Below, one piece after another: positions 48,655 to 53,953 of a stretch of DNA of 53,953 nucleotides. How positions within the stretch are numbered: position 1 is the first letter of the stretch; each line of letters starts with the position of its first letter. Source of the stretch: an uncultured Bacteroidales bacterium. GTDB lineage: Bacteria; Bacteroidota; Bacteroidia; Bacteroidales; Bacteroidaceae. The stretch covers positions 1 through 53,953 of the forward strand of contig CADCAG010000015.1 of the NCBI GenBank assembly GCA_902799355.1. Direction: 5' to 3'. The notes beneath the pieces are model-generated. The model saw nothing but the letters and a program-made list of their open reading frames with translations. It was not told the origin of the DNA and ran no database searches. The position numbers and the translations under genes are program-made.

Positions 48655-48695
48655 TTAAAAAAAATAAGGTCGCAAAACATTTTTTGCAACCTTAT
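48655..48695 (-). terminator. Intrinsic terminator after DUF4295
   Basis: ATAAGGTCGCAAAA (48664-48677) and TTTTGCAACCTTAT (48682-48695) form a 14-bp stem with one G-U and a 4-base loop. On the minus strand a run of eight T follows. Confidence 0.88.
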
Positions 48696-48750
48696 CGTCA
48701 TATTTCAATCGTATAATCTGTCTTGCGTCAACTTGACAGCAGCAACTTTA

Positions 48751-48909
48751 TTAGTTCTTGAAGAAGTCCTTAACGGCTTCGTTGGGAACCATCTGCTCGT
48801 CGAAGATGTAAGCACCAGTCTTAGGGCTCTTTACCATCTTGATAACCTTTGTGTAAGCGCGACCATCCTTTGAGCCTTCGTGGAGGGTAGCGACGGTTTT
48901 CTTTGCCAT
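48751..48909 (-). CDS. DUF4295 family protein
   Basis: This is a 52-residue basic protein, MAKKTVATLHEGSKDGRAYT at the start and VPNEAVKDFFKN at the end. It follows rpmG by 13 bases. DUF4295 is a short Bacteroidota-specific family that sits after rpmB and rpmG, and a ribosome link is suggested by this context. Start and stop are unambiguous, and a strong terminator follows. No function is established that I know of. Confidence 0.88.
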   Translation of the reverse strand: MAKKTVATLHEGSKDGRAYTKVIKMVKSPKTGAYIFDEQMVPNEAVKDFFKN

Positions 48910-48922
48910 GCTCTAAATAGGA

Positions 48923-49114
48923 TTATTTAATCTCCTTGTGAAGAGTCATCTTCTTCAGGATGGGGTTATACTTCATGAGTTCCATTCTCTCAGGGGTATT
49001 CTTACGATTCTTGGTCGTAATATAACGGCTTGTTCCGGGCAGTCCACTCTCCTTCATCTCAGTGCACTCCAGAATCACCTGTACACGGTTACCCTTAGCT
49101 TTCTTACCTGCCAT
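48923..49114 (-). CDS. rpmG: 50S ribosomal protein L33
   Basis: This is a 63-residue L33. It has [49 protein letters not shown] and ends LHKEIK. The zinc-binding CxxC pairs of some L33 forms are absent, so this is the zinc-free (C-minus) type, with a single Cys at 17. It lies 5 bases after rpmB and 13 bases before DUF4295 in one transcript. Confidence 0.95.
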   Translation of the reverse strand: MAGKKAKGNRVQVILECTEMKESGLPGTSRYITTKNRKNTPERMELMKYNPILKKMTLHKEIK

Positions 49115-49119
49115 AGTTA

Positions 49120-49383
49120 TTAGTCTCCTATTACTTTAATGTCCTTCCAGTCTACATAACCTTTAGCAACAGCCTGCTTCAGGGCAGCGTCCAGACCAAC
49201 CTTATTAATCATACGCAGACCAGCGGCGCTGATCTTCAACTGAATCCAGCAAGCCTCCTCTACGTAGTAGAACTTCTTGCTGAACAGGTTTACATCAAAG
49301 CTGCGCTTTGTGCGATGCTTTGAGTGAGACACGTTATTACCAATCTGTGCCTTCTTTCCCGTAATCTGACAAATCTTAGACAT
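49120..49383 (-). CDS. rpmB: 50S ribosomal protein L28
   Basis: This is an 87-residue L28. It has [27 protein letters not shown], then the basic core and [23 protein letters not shown]. The zinc-binding CxxC pairs of some L28 forms are missing here as well. It is the first gene of rpmB-rpmG-DUF4295 with its own -7 box, preceded by a 7-bp repeat array that overlaps the -33 region. Confidence 0.95.
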   Translation of the reverse strand: MSKICQITGKKAQIGNNVSHSKHRTKRSFDVNLFSKKFYYVEEACWIQLKISAAGLRMINKVGLDAALKQAVAKGYVDWKDIKVIGD

Positions 49384-49434
49384 TTCTATCTATTTTTTCT
49401 TGTTACTTAAATATAACTTACTCCAAACAGGGTG

Positions 49435-49442
49435 CAAAGGTA
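49435..49442 (-). promoter_or_regulatory. -7 box of rpmB-rpmG-DUF4295
   Basis: TACCTTTG on the minus strand, 52 bases before the rpmB ATG. The place of the -33 box is taken by the 7-bp repeat array. Confidence 0.65.
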
Positions 49443-49453
49443 CAAAAAAAATT

Positions 49454-49481
49454 AGAGTTAAGAGTTTAAAGTTCAGAGTTT
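49454..49481 (-). repeat. 7-bp tandem array (4 units) between cinA and rpmB
   Basis: On the plus strand the units are AGAGTTA, AGAGTTT, AAAGTTC and AGAGTTT. The array starts 20 bases after the cinA stop and covers the region where the rpmB -33 box should lie. Confidence 0.8.
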
Positions 49482-49501
49482 TCTCTAACTATTAATGTTT
49501 T

Positions 49502-50011
49502 TTAACCTTCTACCTCTGTTTTGTCCTCACTTTTGAGGAAATCGAGGAACAATTGCATCACTTTATTGGTTGCAATAGCCAGGTTGATGTCGCGTCCGTG
49601 GTCCTCTTGAACCAACATTGTCACCTGCTTCTCAGGAGTACCACAAGCCAGCCAAATGGTACCGATGGGAATGTCCTTGGGACCACCCGTTGGACCAGCA
49701 TATCCCGTTGAAGCCAACGCAAAGTCCGTATTCAGCGCCTTGCAGGCACCCTTTACCATCTGCTTGGCAACCTCCTCGCAAACGGCCGTATTCTCAGCAA
49801 TCACCTGAGGATCAACACCTAACAGTGACTCCTTGATTTCATCAACATATGAGATGATGCCACCCTTGAAGTATTTCGACGCACCAGGCACGGCAATGAT
49901 TGCCTCAGCGATGCGACCACCTGTACAGCTCTCGGCAGTACCTACTGTCTTCTCCATCTCCCACAGCAGTTGGCTAATTTCTCTGCTGATAATCTTGCTT
50001 TCAAAATCCAT
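49502..50011 (-). CDS. CinA C-terminal domain protein (NMN amidohydrolase family)
   Basis: This 169-residue protein corresponds to the PncC/CinA C-terminal domain, which deamidates nicotinamide mononucleotide in NAD recycling. It has VGTAESCTGGRIAEAIIAVPGASKYF (23-48), SYVDEIKESLLGV (54-66) and STGYAGPTGGPKDIPIGTIWLA (near 100-121). The N-terminal MoCF-like part of full CinA is absent, as in E. coli YgaD/PncC. It starts 8 bases after tsaD and belongs to the same transcript. Confidence 0.9.
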   Translation of the reverse strand: MDFESKIISREISQLLWEMEKTVGTAESCTGGRIAEAIIAVPGASKYFKGGIISYVDEIKESLLGVDPQVIAENTAVCEEVAKQMVKGACKALNTDFALASTGYAGPTGGPKDIPIGTIWLACGTPEKQVTMLVQEDHGRDINLAIATNKVMQLFLDFLKSEDKTEVEG

Positions 50012-50019
50012 ATTTCGTT

Positions 50020-51060
50020 TTATTTAAATGTCACTTTACTGAATGCCGGAGCATTGATATCACAGAATTCCTCGTCCAGGAACTTATAGTAGCCCACGAT
50101 GCCAATCATGGCAGCATTATCGGTGGTATAGCTGAACTTAGGTATGTAGATCGTCCAGCCATAGCGCTTGGCGTGATCGTAGAAGGCATTGCGCAGTCCG
50201 TTGTTGGCACTCACGCCACCAGCCACAGCAACATGCTTGATACCAGTCTGTTTCACAGCCAGTTTCAGCTTCTTCATCAGGATGTCTACGATGGTCCATT
50301 CCAGCGATGCTGCAATGTCCTCCTTATGATGCTCGATGAAGTCAGGATCTTCCTCCACCCACTTACGCATATTATAGAGGAACGAGGTTTTCAGTCCTGA
50401 GAAGCTGTAGTCCAGTCCAGGGATGTGCGGCTCAGAGAACTGGTAGGCCTTCGGATTACCCTGACGCGCCAGACGGTCAATGATAGGGCCACCAGGATAA
50501 CCCAGTCCCATCACCTTCGAGCACTTGTCGATAGCCTCACCGGCAGCGTCGTCGATGGTCTGTCCCAGCACCTCCATGTCGTTGTAGGCGTTCACCTTGA
50601 CAATCTGCGAGTTACCACCACTGACCAGCAGACAGAGAAACGGCAGCGGGGGCACTGTGCCCGATGGTTCTCCGTCAGGACCAATCTCCTTGATGAAGTG
50701 TGCCATCACATGGCCCTGCAGGTGGTTGACATCTATGAGGGGAATACCCAGCGAGCGGGCAAAGCCCTTGGCGAAGTTGACGCCTACAAGCAGCGAACCC
50801 ATCAGACCTGGTCCACGCGTAAAGGCCACAGCACTCAGCTGTTTCTTCTGAATGCCAGCACGTTTGATGGCCTCATGTACCACAGGTACCACATTCTGCT
50901 GGTGTGCGCGGCTAGCCAGCTCAGGCACCACACCGCCATACGACTCATGGACGGCCTGCGAAGCCGTCACGTTCGACAGCAGCACTCCATTCTTCAGCAC
51001 CGCAGCCGACGTGTCATCGCAACTCGACTCTATACCTAATATATATATATCTTTCGCCAT
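50020..51060 (-). CDS. tsaD: tRNA threonylcarbamoyladenosine transferase
   Basis: This 346-residue ASKHA-fold protein transfers threonylcarbamoyl to A37 of ANN-decoding tRNAs, with TsaB/E. It has ILGIESSCDDTSAAVL (7-22), ELASRAHQQNVVPVVHEA (near 49) and VNHLQGHVMAH (near 107), with the metal-binding His pair in the last motif. It also has LVSGGNSQIV (near 140), and GGVSANNGLR near the C-terminus. The ATG at 51060 is used because it directly follows an 8-bp repeat array; a start at 51081 would lie within the array. It is second in map-tsaD-cinA. Confidence 0.95.
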   Translation of the reverse strand: MAKDIYILGIESSCDDTSAAVLKNGVLLSNVTASQAVHESYGGVVPELASRAHQQNVVPVVHEAIKRAGIQKKQLSAVAFTRGPGLMGSLLVGVNFAKGFARSLGIPLIDVNHLQGHVMAHFIKEIGPDGEPSGTVPPLPFLCLLVSGGNSQIVKVNAYNDMEVLGQTIDDAAGEAIDKCSKVMGLGYPGGPIIDRLARQGNPKAYQFSEPHIPGLDYSFSGLKTSFLYNMRKWVEEDPDFIEHHKEDIAASLEWTIVDILMKKLKLAVKQTGIKHVAVAGGVSANNGLRNAFYDHAKRYGWTIYIPKFSYTTDNAAMIGIVGYYKFLDEEFCDINAPAFSKVTFK

Positions 51061-51100
51061 TTCGATATTCCGATATTTCAAGGTTTCGAAGTTTCGACTT
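51061..51100 (-). repeat. 8-bp tandem array (5 units) between map and tsaD
   Basis: On the plus strand the units are TTCGATAT, TCCGATAT, TTCAAGGT, TTCGAAGT and TTCGACTT. The array runs exactly from the map stop codon to the tsaD ATG. Confidence 0.88.
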
Positions 51101-51972
51101 TAATAAGACAAGATTTCCACGCCGTGCTCCGTCATCAACAGGGTATGCTCCCACTGGGCGCTAGGCATCTCGTCCTCAGAGATGACCTCCCAGCCATACG
51201 GATCGTCAGCATCAACGAAGACGCGCCACGTACCCATATTAATCATAGGCTCGATGGTGAACACCATACCAGGCACCAGCAACATGCCCTCGCCACGCTG
51301 TGCGAAGTGGGCCACCTCCGGCTCTTCGTGGAAATGGCACCCTACTCCATGACCACACAGGTCGCGCACCACACCATAGTGGTATTTGTTGGCGTGCTTC
51401 TGGATGGCCTTGCCAATCTCGTTGACACCATGCCAGGGCTTTGCAGCCTCCATACCTATCTCCAGACACTCCTTGGTGACGCGCACCAGCTGTTCCTTCT
51501 CAGGAGTGGTCTTACCTATTATATACATACGCGAGGCGTCAGCATAATAGCCGTCGAGAATCGTGGTGAAGTCGACATTAATGATGTCGCCCTCCTCCAA
51601 GATGTCCTCTGCCTTGGGAATACCGTGACACACCACCTCGTTGATACTGGTGCACACGCTCATTGGGAACGGCTTCGTCTCCTCGTCGCCACCATAGTTC
51701 AGGCAGGCAGGTATGGCTCCGTGCTTTGCACAGTAGTCACGACATATCTGGTCTATCTCCAGTGTCGACATACCAGCATGAATAGCCTTGCCAACAGCGT
51801 CCAATACTCCTGTGTTGACGGCGCTGGCTCTGCGGATTCCCTCAATCTGTTCAGGGGTTTTAATCAGGTCGCGCGTAGGCACCTCCCACCCCTTATTTTC
51901 CAAGTACATGATGCGTTTGTCAAGCTCTGTAGGCTGTTCGCCCGGCTTGCAATGCCATCTTCTTTTTACCAT
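51100..51972 (-). CDS. map: Methionine aminopeptidase, type I
   Basis: This 290-residue metalloprotease removes the initiator Met. The pita-bread fold carries the five ligands: two Asp in VDFTTILDGYYADASRM (near 134-150), His in GHGVGCHFHEEP (near 212), Glu in FTIEPMINMG (near 246) and Glu in QWEHTLLMTEHG (near 277). The first 40 residues form an N-terminal extension of the kind seen in Bacteroidota enzymes (HCKPGEQPTELDKRIMYLENKGW); it lacks a full Cys-rich zinc finger. It is first in the unit with tsaD and cinA, with a consensus promoter. Confidence 0.95.
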   Translation of the reverse strand: MVKRRWHCKPGEQPTELDKRIMYLENKGWEVPTRDLIKTPEQIEGIRRASAVNTGVLDAVGKAIHAGMSTLEIDQICRDYCAKHGAIPACLNYGGDEETKPFPMSVCTSINEVVCHGIPKAEDILEEGDIINVDFTTILDGYYADASRMYIIGKTTPEKEQLVRVTKECLEIGMEAAKPWHGVNEIGKAIQKHANKYHYGVVRDLCGHGVGCHFHEEPEVAHFAQRGEGMLLVPGMVFTIEPMINMGTWRVFVDADDPYGWEVISEDEMPSAQWEHTLLMTEHGVEILSY

Positions 51973-51991
51973 AGTTTTTCTAATTTCGGTG

Positions 51992-52023
51992 CAAAATTAC
52001 AAATTAATAAGGAATAATGCAAA
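51992..52023 (-). promoter_or_regulatory. Promoter of map-tsaD-cinA
   Basis: On the minus strand TAATTTTG (51992-51999) and TTTG (52020-52023) are 20 bases apart. Confidence 0.75.
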
Positions 52024-52144
52024 TATATTTAGCATTTTCCGAGCAAGAGTCTATGCACAGATTTTTTTGCTCACAAAAAAGTCAAAAAGTGGCCTAAGCC
52101 TACATAGAGCACATTAACTTATTGATATACCGCATTTTAACTTA

Positions 52145-52169
52145 TGTACCCTTGCTCTGTAAGGGTACA
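52145..52169. repeat. Perfect 9-bp hairpin in the noncoding element
   Basis: TGTACCCTT (52145-52153) and AAGGGTACA (52161-52169) flank a 7-base loop. A second TGTACCCT occurs at 52421-52428 near the other end of the element. Two AGCCTACAT copies follow the hairpin immediately. Confidence 0.8.
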
Positions 52170-52242
52170 TAAGCCTACATAAAGCCTACATAAAATAAAG
52201 AAAAAGTAATATATATTTACAAGAAAAGCTTGTAACTAACTA

Positions 52243-52396
52243 TAACACAAGCAGTAACACACGATAATCAGTTTGGTTACTACCAGTAACCAGCCTAGTT
52301 ACTATCTGTTACCAGCTTAGTTACAGTGAGTTACAAGCCTAGTTACAATGAGTTACCAGTCTGGTAATTATCAGTAACCAGTCTGATGACATCCTA
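52243..52396. repeat. Tandem 22-bp iteron array (six clear units plus one degenerate)
   Basis: Units begin at 52265, 52287, 52309, 52331, 52353 and 52375, with a weaker one at 52243. Each is exactly 22 bases, without spacers. The typical core GTAACCAGCCTAGTTAC is a dyad (GTAAC / GTTAC arms). Period 22 puts sites about two helical turns apart on one DNA face. This resembles iterons or an operator array. It is not CRISPR, since no spacers exist. Confidence 0.9.
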
Positions 52397-52562
52397 AAAA
52401 CAGCAGAAATCGCCATTTTATGTACCCTCTATGTAGGCTCAAAAGGCAAGCCTACATACATTAAACACCTATCTATCAATTACTTAACATACATCATGTA
52501 GGCTTAAGCCACTTTTTATTAACTTTGAGCGCAAAAAAATTGCAATCACAGTTACAGGTTTT

Positions 52563-52588
52563 TGATTGAATTGCGTTGATTTCAATCA
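52563..52588. repeat. 8-bp inverted repeat upstream of the winged-helix gene
   Basis: TGATTGAA and TTCAATCA flank 10 bases, about 80 bases before the promoter's -33 box. It could be an operator. Confidence 0.5.
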
Positions 52589-52645
52589 TGTTCCATGCCA
52601 TGTTAATAGGTTAATAGTTTTCTTGCAAAAACCTTTTTCTATCCC

Positions 52646-52676
52646 TTGGCTGTTTGTTAGAAATGTTGTATCTTTG
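52646..52676 (+). promoter_or_regulatory. Promoter of the winged-helix gene
   Basis: TTG (52646-52648) and TATCTTTG (52669-52676), 20 bases apart. The leader is about 12 bases. Confidence 0.65.
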
Positions 52677-52693
52677 CAATCAAATAGAATTAT

Positions 52694-53074
52694 ATGACGC
52701 AAGAGAATAAAGATTTGTTGATGCGATTGCTCCAGCAGTATAAAGAGTTGGGCATATCTGACCAGATAGACTTCGACAAGTGCTATCTGAATTCAATCAT
52801 ATCAAATTCCGTCTCTCTTGTAGATGATAATTATGGTACAGTTATCGACCAGTCCGAACTAGATAATTTGACGATAGAACCATCAATAGCTGAGAAAATG
52901 GTCGATATTATGGAATTCGTGGCCGACAAAGACGAAATTACCACAGAGACTATTGTCGCTCACTTCGGCTTTACTCCAACCACCGCTAAGCGCTACCTCC
53001 GACAACTCACGGAGTTCGGTTATTTGGAGGCACATGGTGGTAATAGTTCATATATCCCCAAGAAGCAATCGTAG
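52694..53074 (+). CDS. Small winged-helix protein of unknown function
   Basis: This is a 126-residue protein. The N-terminal half is helical and acidic (KDLLMRLLQQYKELGISDQIDF). Residues about 68-122 look like a winged helix-turn-helix: MEFVADKDEITTETIVAHFG, then TPTTAKRYLRQLTEFGYLEAHGGNSSYIP, where the recognition helix would be TPTTAKRYLRQL and the wing the last part. Such modules occur in DeoR-like regulators and at the C-termini of Fic proteins. It is a single gene 176 bases downstream of the iteron element, so it could bind those repeats. I cannot name the family. Confidence 0.75.
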   Translation: MTQENKDLLMRLLQQYKELGISDQIDFDKCYLNSIISNSVSLVDDNYGTVIDQSELDNLTIEPSIAEKMVDIMEFVADKDEITTETIVAHFGFTPTTAKRYLRQLTEFGYLEAHGGNSSYIPKKQS

Positions 53075-53093
53075 AGGCAGATCTTAAAAATAA

Positions 53094-53144
53094 GGTTCAC
53101 ACTTACTGCGCAGTATATCAGAATGTTGCGCGTGAATGTGAACC
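53094..53144 (+). terminator. Possible terminator after the winged-helix gene
   Basis: GGTTCACA (53094-53101) and TGTGAACC (53137-53144) pair over 8 bp around a 35-base loop that contains the palindrome ACTGCGCAGT. CTGTTTTA follows. Confidence 0.45.
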
Positions 53145-53194
53145 CTGTTTTATGCAAATTTATCTGTAGGAGTGTACAAAGTGTACTCAAATTA

Positions 53195-53226
53195 TTTGCA
53201 CGGTTGTTGAAAAAGTTGTACCTTTG
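53195..53226 (+). promoter_or_regulatory. Promoter of the gene at 53275
   Basis: TTTG (53195-53198) and TACCTTTG (53219-53226), exactly 20 bases apart; the leader is about 40 bases. Confidence 0.75.
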
Positions 53227-53274
53227 CAGACATACAAGCATTAACCAAGAAATAAAACCATCTGTAAATTCACG

Positions 53275-53769
53275 ATGAAATTAATAAAAATAAAAATAAG
53301 ACGTTTTAAGGAACTTGTGACAGGAATCCTCATGAGGAGTGGAGCAAAGTGGTCTTTAATCAGACTTAATGCTGTTGACTATGTGTTAGACGGTTTTCAA
53401 TTCACTAACAAGGAATATATTGCATGCGAGAGTGAGATTAAAGAGGACACAATACTACACAGAATCTTATCCATTAAAAACAAAAAAGACAATATAAGTC
53501 CTATTAAAGATACCAACATCTTGGATGATAACAATCTGCTTTATTCATCTTTAAAAAGAGATGAAATGTTGGTCGCAGTCTGTTTGCATCGTGAGGATGT
53601 ATTATATGTGGGTAAAATTAAAGATATAGGGGAAAAATCATTTATTCTTAAACTATACAACACTGACCTACAAAATTGTGGAGCCATGAAAATTGACTTT
53701 GTTAAAGTCAGATACATTCAGATACACACAGATTACCTTGATTCCCTGTGTTTGCTCTTAGATTCATGA
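53275..53769 (+). CDS. Protein of unknown function
   Basis: This is a 164-residue protein without signal peptide or membrane helix. The first part is very basic (KLIKIKIRRFKELVTGILMRSG). A middle hydrophobic stretch (LNAVDYVLDGFQFTNKEYI) follows, and then a beta-rich C-terminal half (EMLVAVCLHREDVLYVGKIKDIGEKSFILKLY). The C-terminal half has the look of small beta-barrel proteins that describe a setting and its effect, but I can give no family with confidence. Promoter and start are good. Its stop lies 184 bases before the window end. Confidence 0.7.
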   Translation: MKLIKIKIRRFKELVTGILMRSGAKWSLIRLNAVDYVLDGFQFTNKEYIACESEIKEDTILHRILSIKNKKDNISPIKDTNILDDNNLLYSSLKRDEMLVAVCLHREDVLYVGKIKDIGEKSFILKLYNTDLQNCGAMKIDFVKVRYIQIHTDYLDSLCLLLDS

Positions 53770-53953
53770 GTAGATTACCTAAGCCCCATGATTCTTTTGT
53801 CCTACAATATCATCCAGTATATGTGGAAAAACAATGAAGAACAATGATTCAAAATTCAATCAAAACCTGCATTCTATGCTAAATTCCAAACATTAATTGA
53901 TATTTAACTATATATTTAACATTTTGCTGATTAGGCAATTTCCTTATTAGTCC
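53770..53953. other. AT-rich window end, nothing recognised
   Basis: The last 184 bases are AT-rich, with no TAnnTTTG box at proper spacing, no clear hairpin and no long frame. Confidence 0.6.

Larger units (their letters stand above)
52084..52517. repeat. 434-bp noncoding element bounded by 22-bp inverted repeats
   Basis: The left end (52084-52105) and right end (52496-52517) are inverted copies that match at 21 of 22 positions; the shared core is AGTGGCYTAAGCCTACAT. Between them lie a 9-bp hairpin, six copies in all (ends included) of the 9-mer AGCCTACAT, and a tandem 22-bp array. No reading frame fits. I see no target-site duplication and no transposase, so it may be a binding or replication-like locus rather than a MITE. 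Confidence 0.8.

Noticed and set aside
52243-52396. CRISPR array
   Set aside because: Units are contiguous 22-mers with no spacers, and no cas genes are present.
52018-52693. Chromosomal replication origin
   Set aside because: I see no cluster of DnaA-box-like sequences and no dnaA/dnaN nearby; an iteron-like role of another kind stays open.

Overview
The window reads as chromosomal DNA of a Bacteroidota bacterium, most likely of the Prevotella/Bacteroides group. Promoters carry the Bacteroidota -7 box TAnnTTTG about 20 bases downstream of a TTG-type -33 box. Start codons lack a Shine-Dalgarno sequence and sit in A-rich leaders. The gene content also fits: a type IX secretion plug protein, a Bat operon, DUF4295, a YYY/propeller regulator, and the order tsaD-cinA-rpmB-rpmG-DUF4295-ftsY-rimO. 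The genus is an inference from gene order and style, not from a search.

Layout. (1) 1-11.3 kb: a surface-glycan cluster. It holds an LtaS/MdoB-like phosphoglycerol-type transferase, a GDPD-like phosphodiesterase, four GT4 and two GT2 glycosyltransferases, a Stealth sugar-phosphate transferase and a LicD transferase. Several parts are visibly AT-rich. No Wzx or Wzy is seen. (2) 11.3-19.4 kb: an MltF-like lipoprotein; hisG-hisD-hisC followed by a T9SS plug gene; and a membrane-spanning propeller/AraC regulator without a kinase. (3) 19.5-26.9 kb: pyruvate kinase; an HU gene, a 29-residue basic protein and RNase G in one run; a processive GT2 membrane enzyme; a soluble hybrid histidine kinase; and a membrane-anchored EEP phosphatase. 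(4) 26.9-34.9 kb: AlaX-type editing protein, GH13 enzyme, fabD, tRNA-Ser(CGA), a small lipoprotein, YebC and pheT. (5) 34.3-43.2 kb: the aerotolerance (Bat) operon moxR-DUF58-DUF4381-like-batA-batBC-batDE-PAP2, with two gene fusions. (6) 43.3-52.0 kb: a housekeeping run on the minus strand (map, tsaD, cinA, rpmB, rpmG, DUF4295, a kinase-like membrane protein without its phospho-accepting histidine, ftsY, rimO, HU, and an HU-TM-LysM protein). (7) 52.0-53.95 kb: about 0.7 kb of repeat-rich noncoding DNA (a 434-bp segment bounded by inverted repeats and containing tandem 22-bp iterons), then a small winged-helix gene and an unknown gene.

The most striking unexplained structures are these. First, seven co-directional gene junctions are each filled with a different tandem array of 7-, 8- or 9-bp units that starts at or just after the upstream stop codon. 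Second, there is the iteron-containing inverted-repeat element at 52084-52517. Third, a predicted bitopic protein joins an HU DNA-binding domain to a periplasmic LysM domain. Fourth, a palindromic repeat has been domesticated in frame inside rimO. Coordinates, motifs and repeat units were read by eye; no alignment, structure prediction or database search was run.
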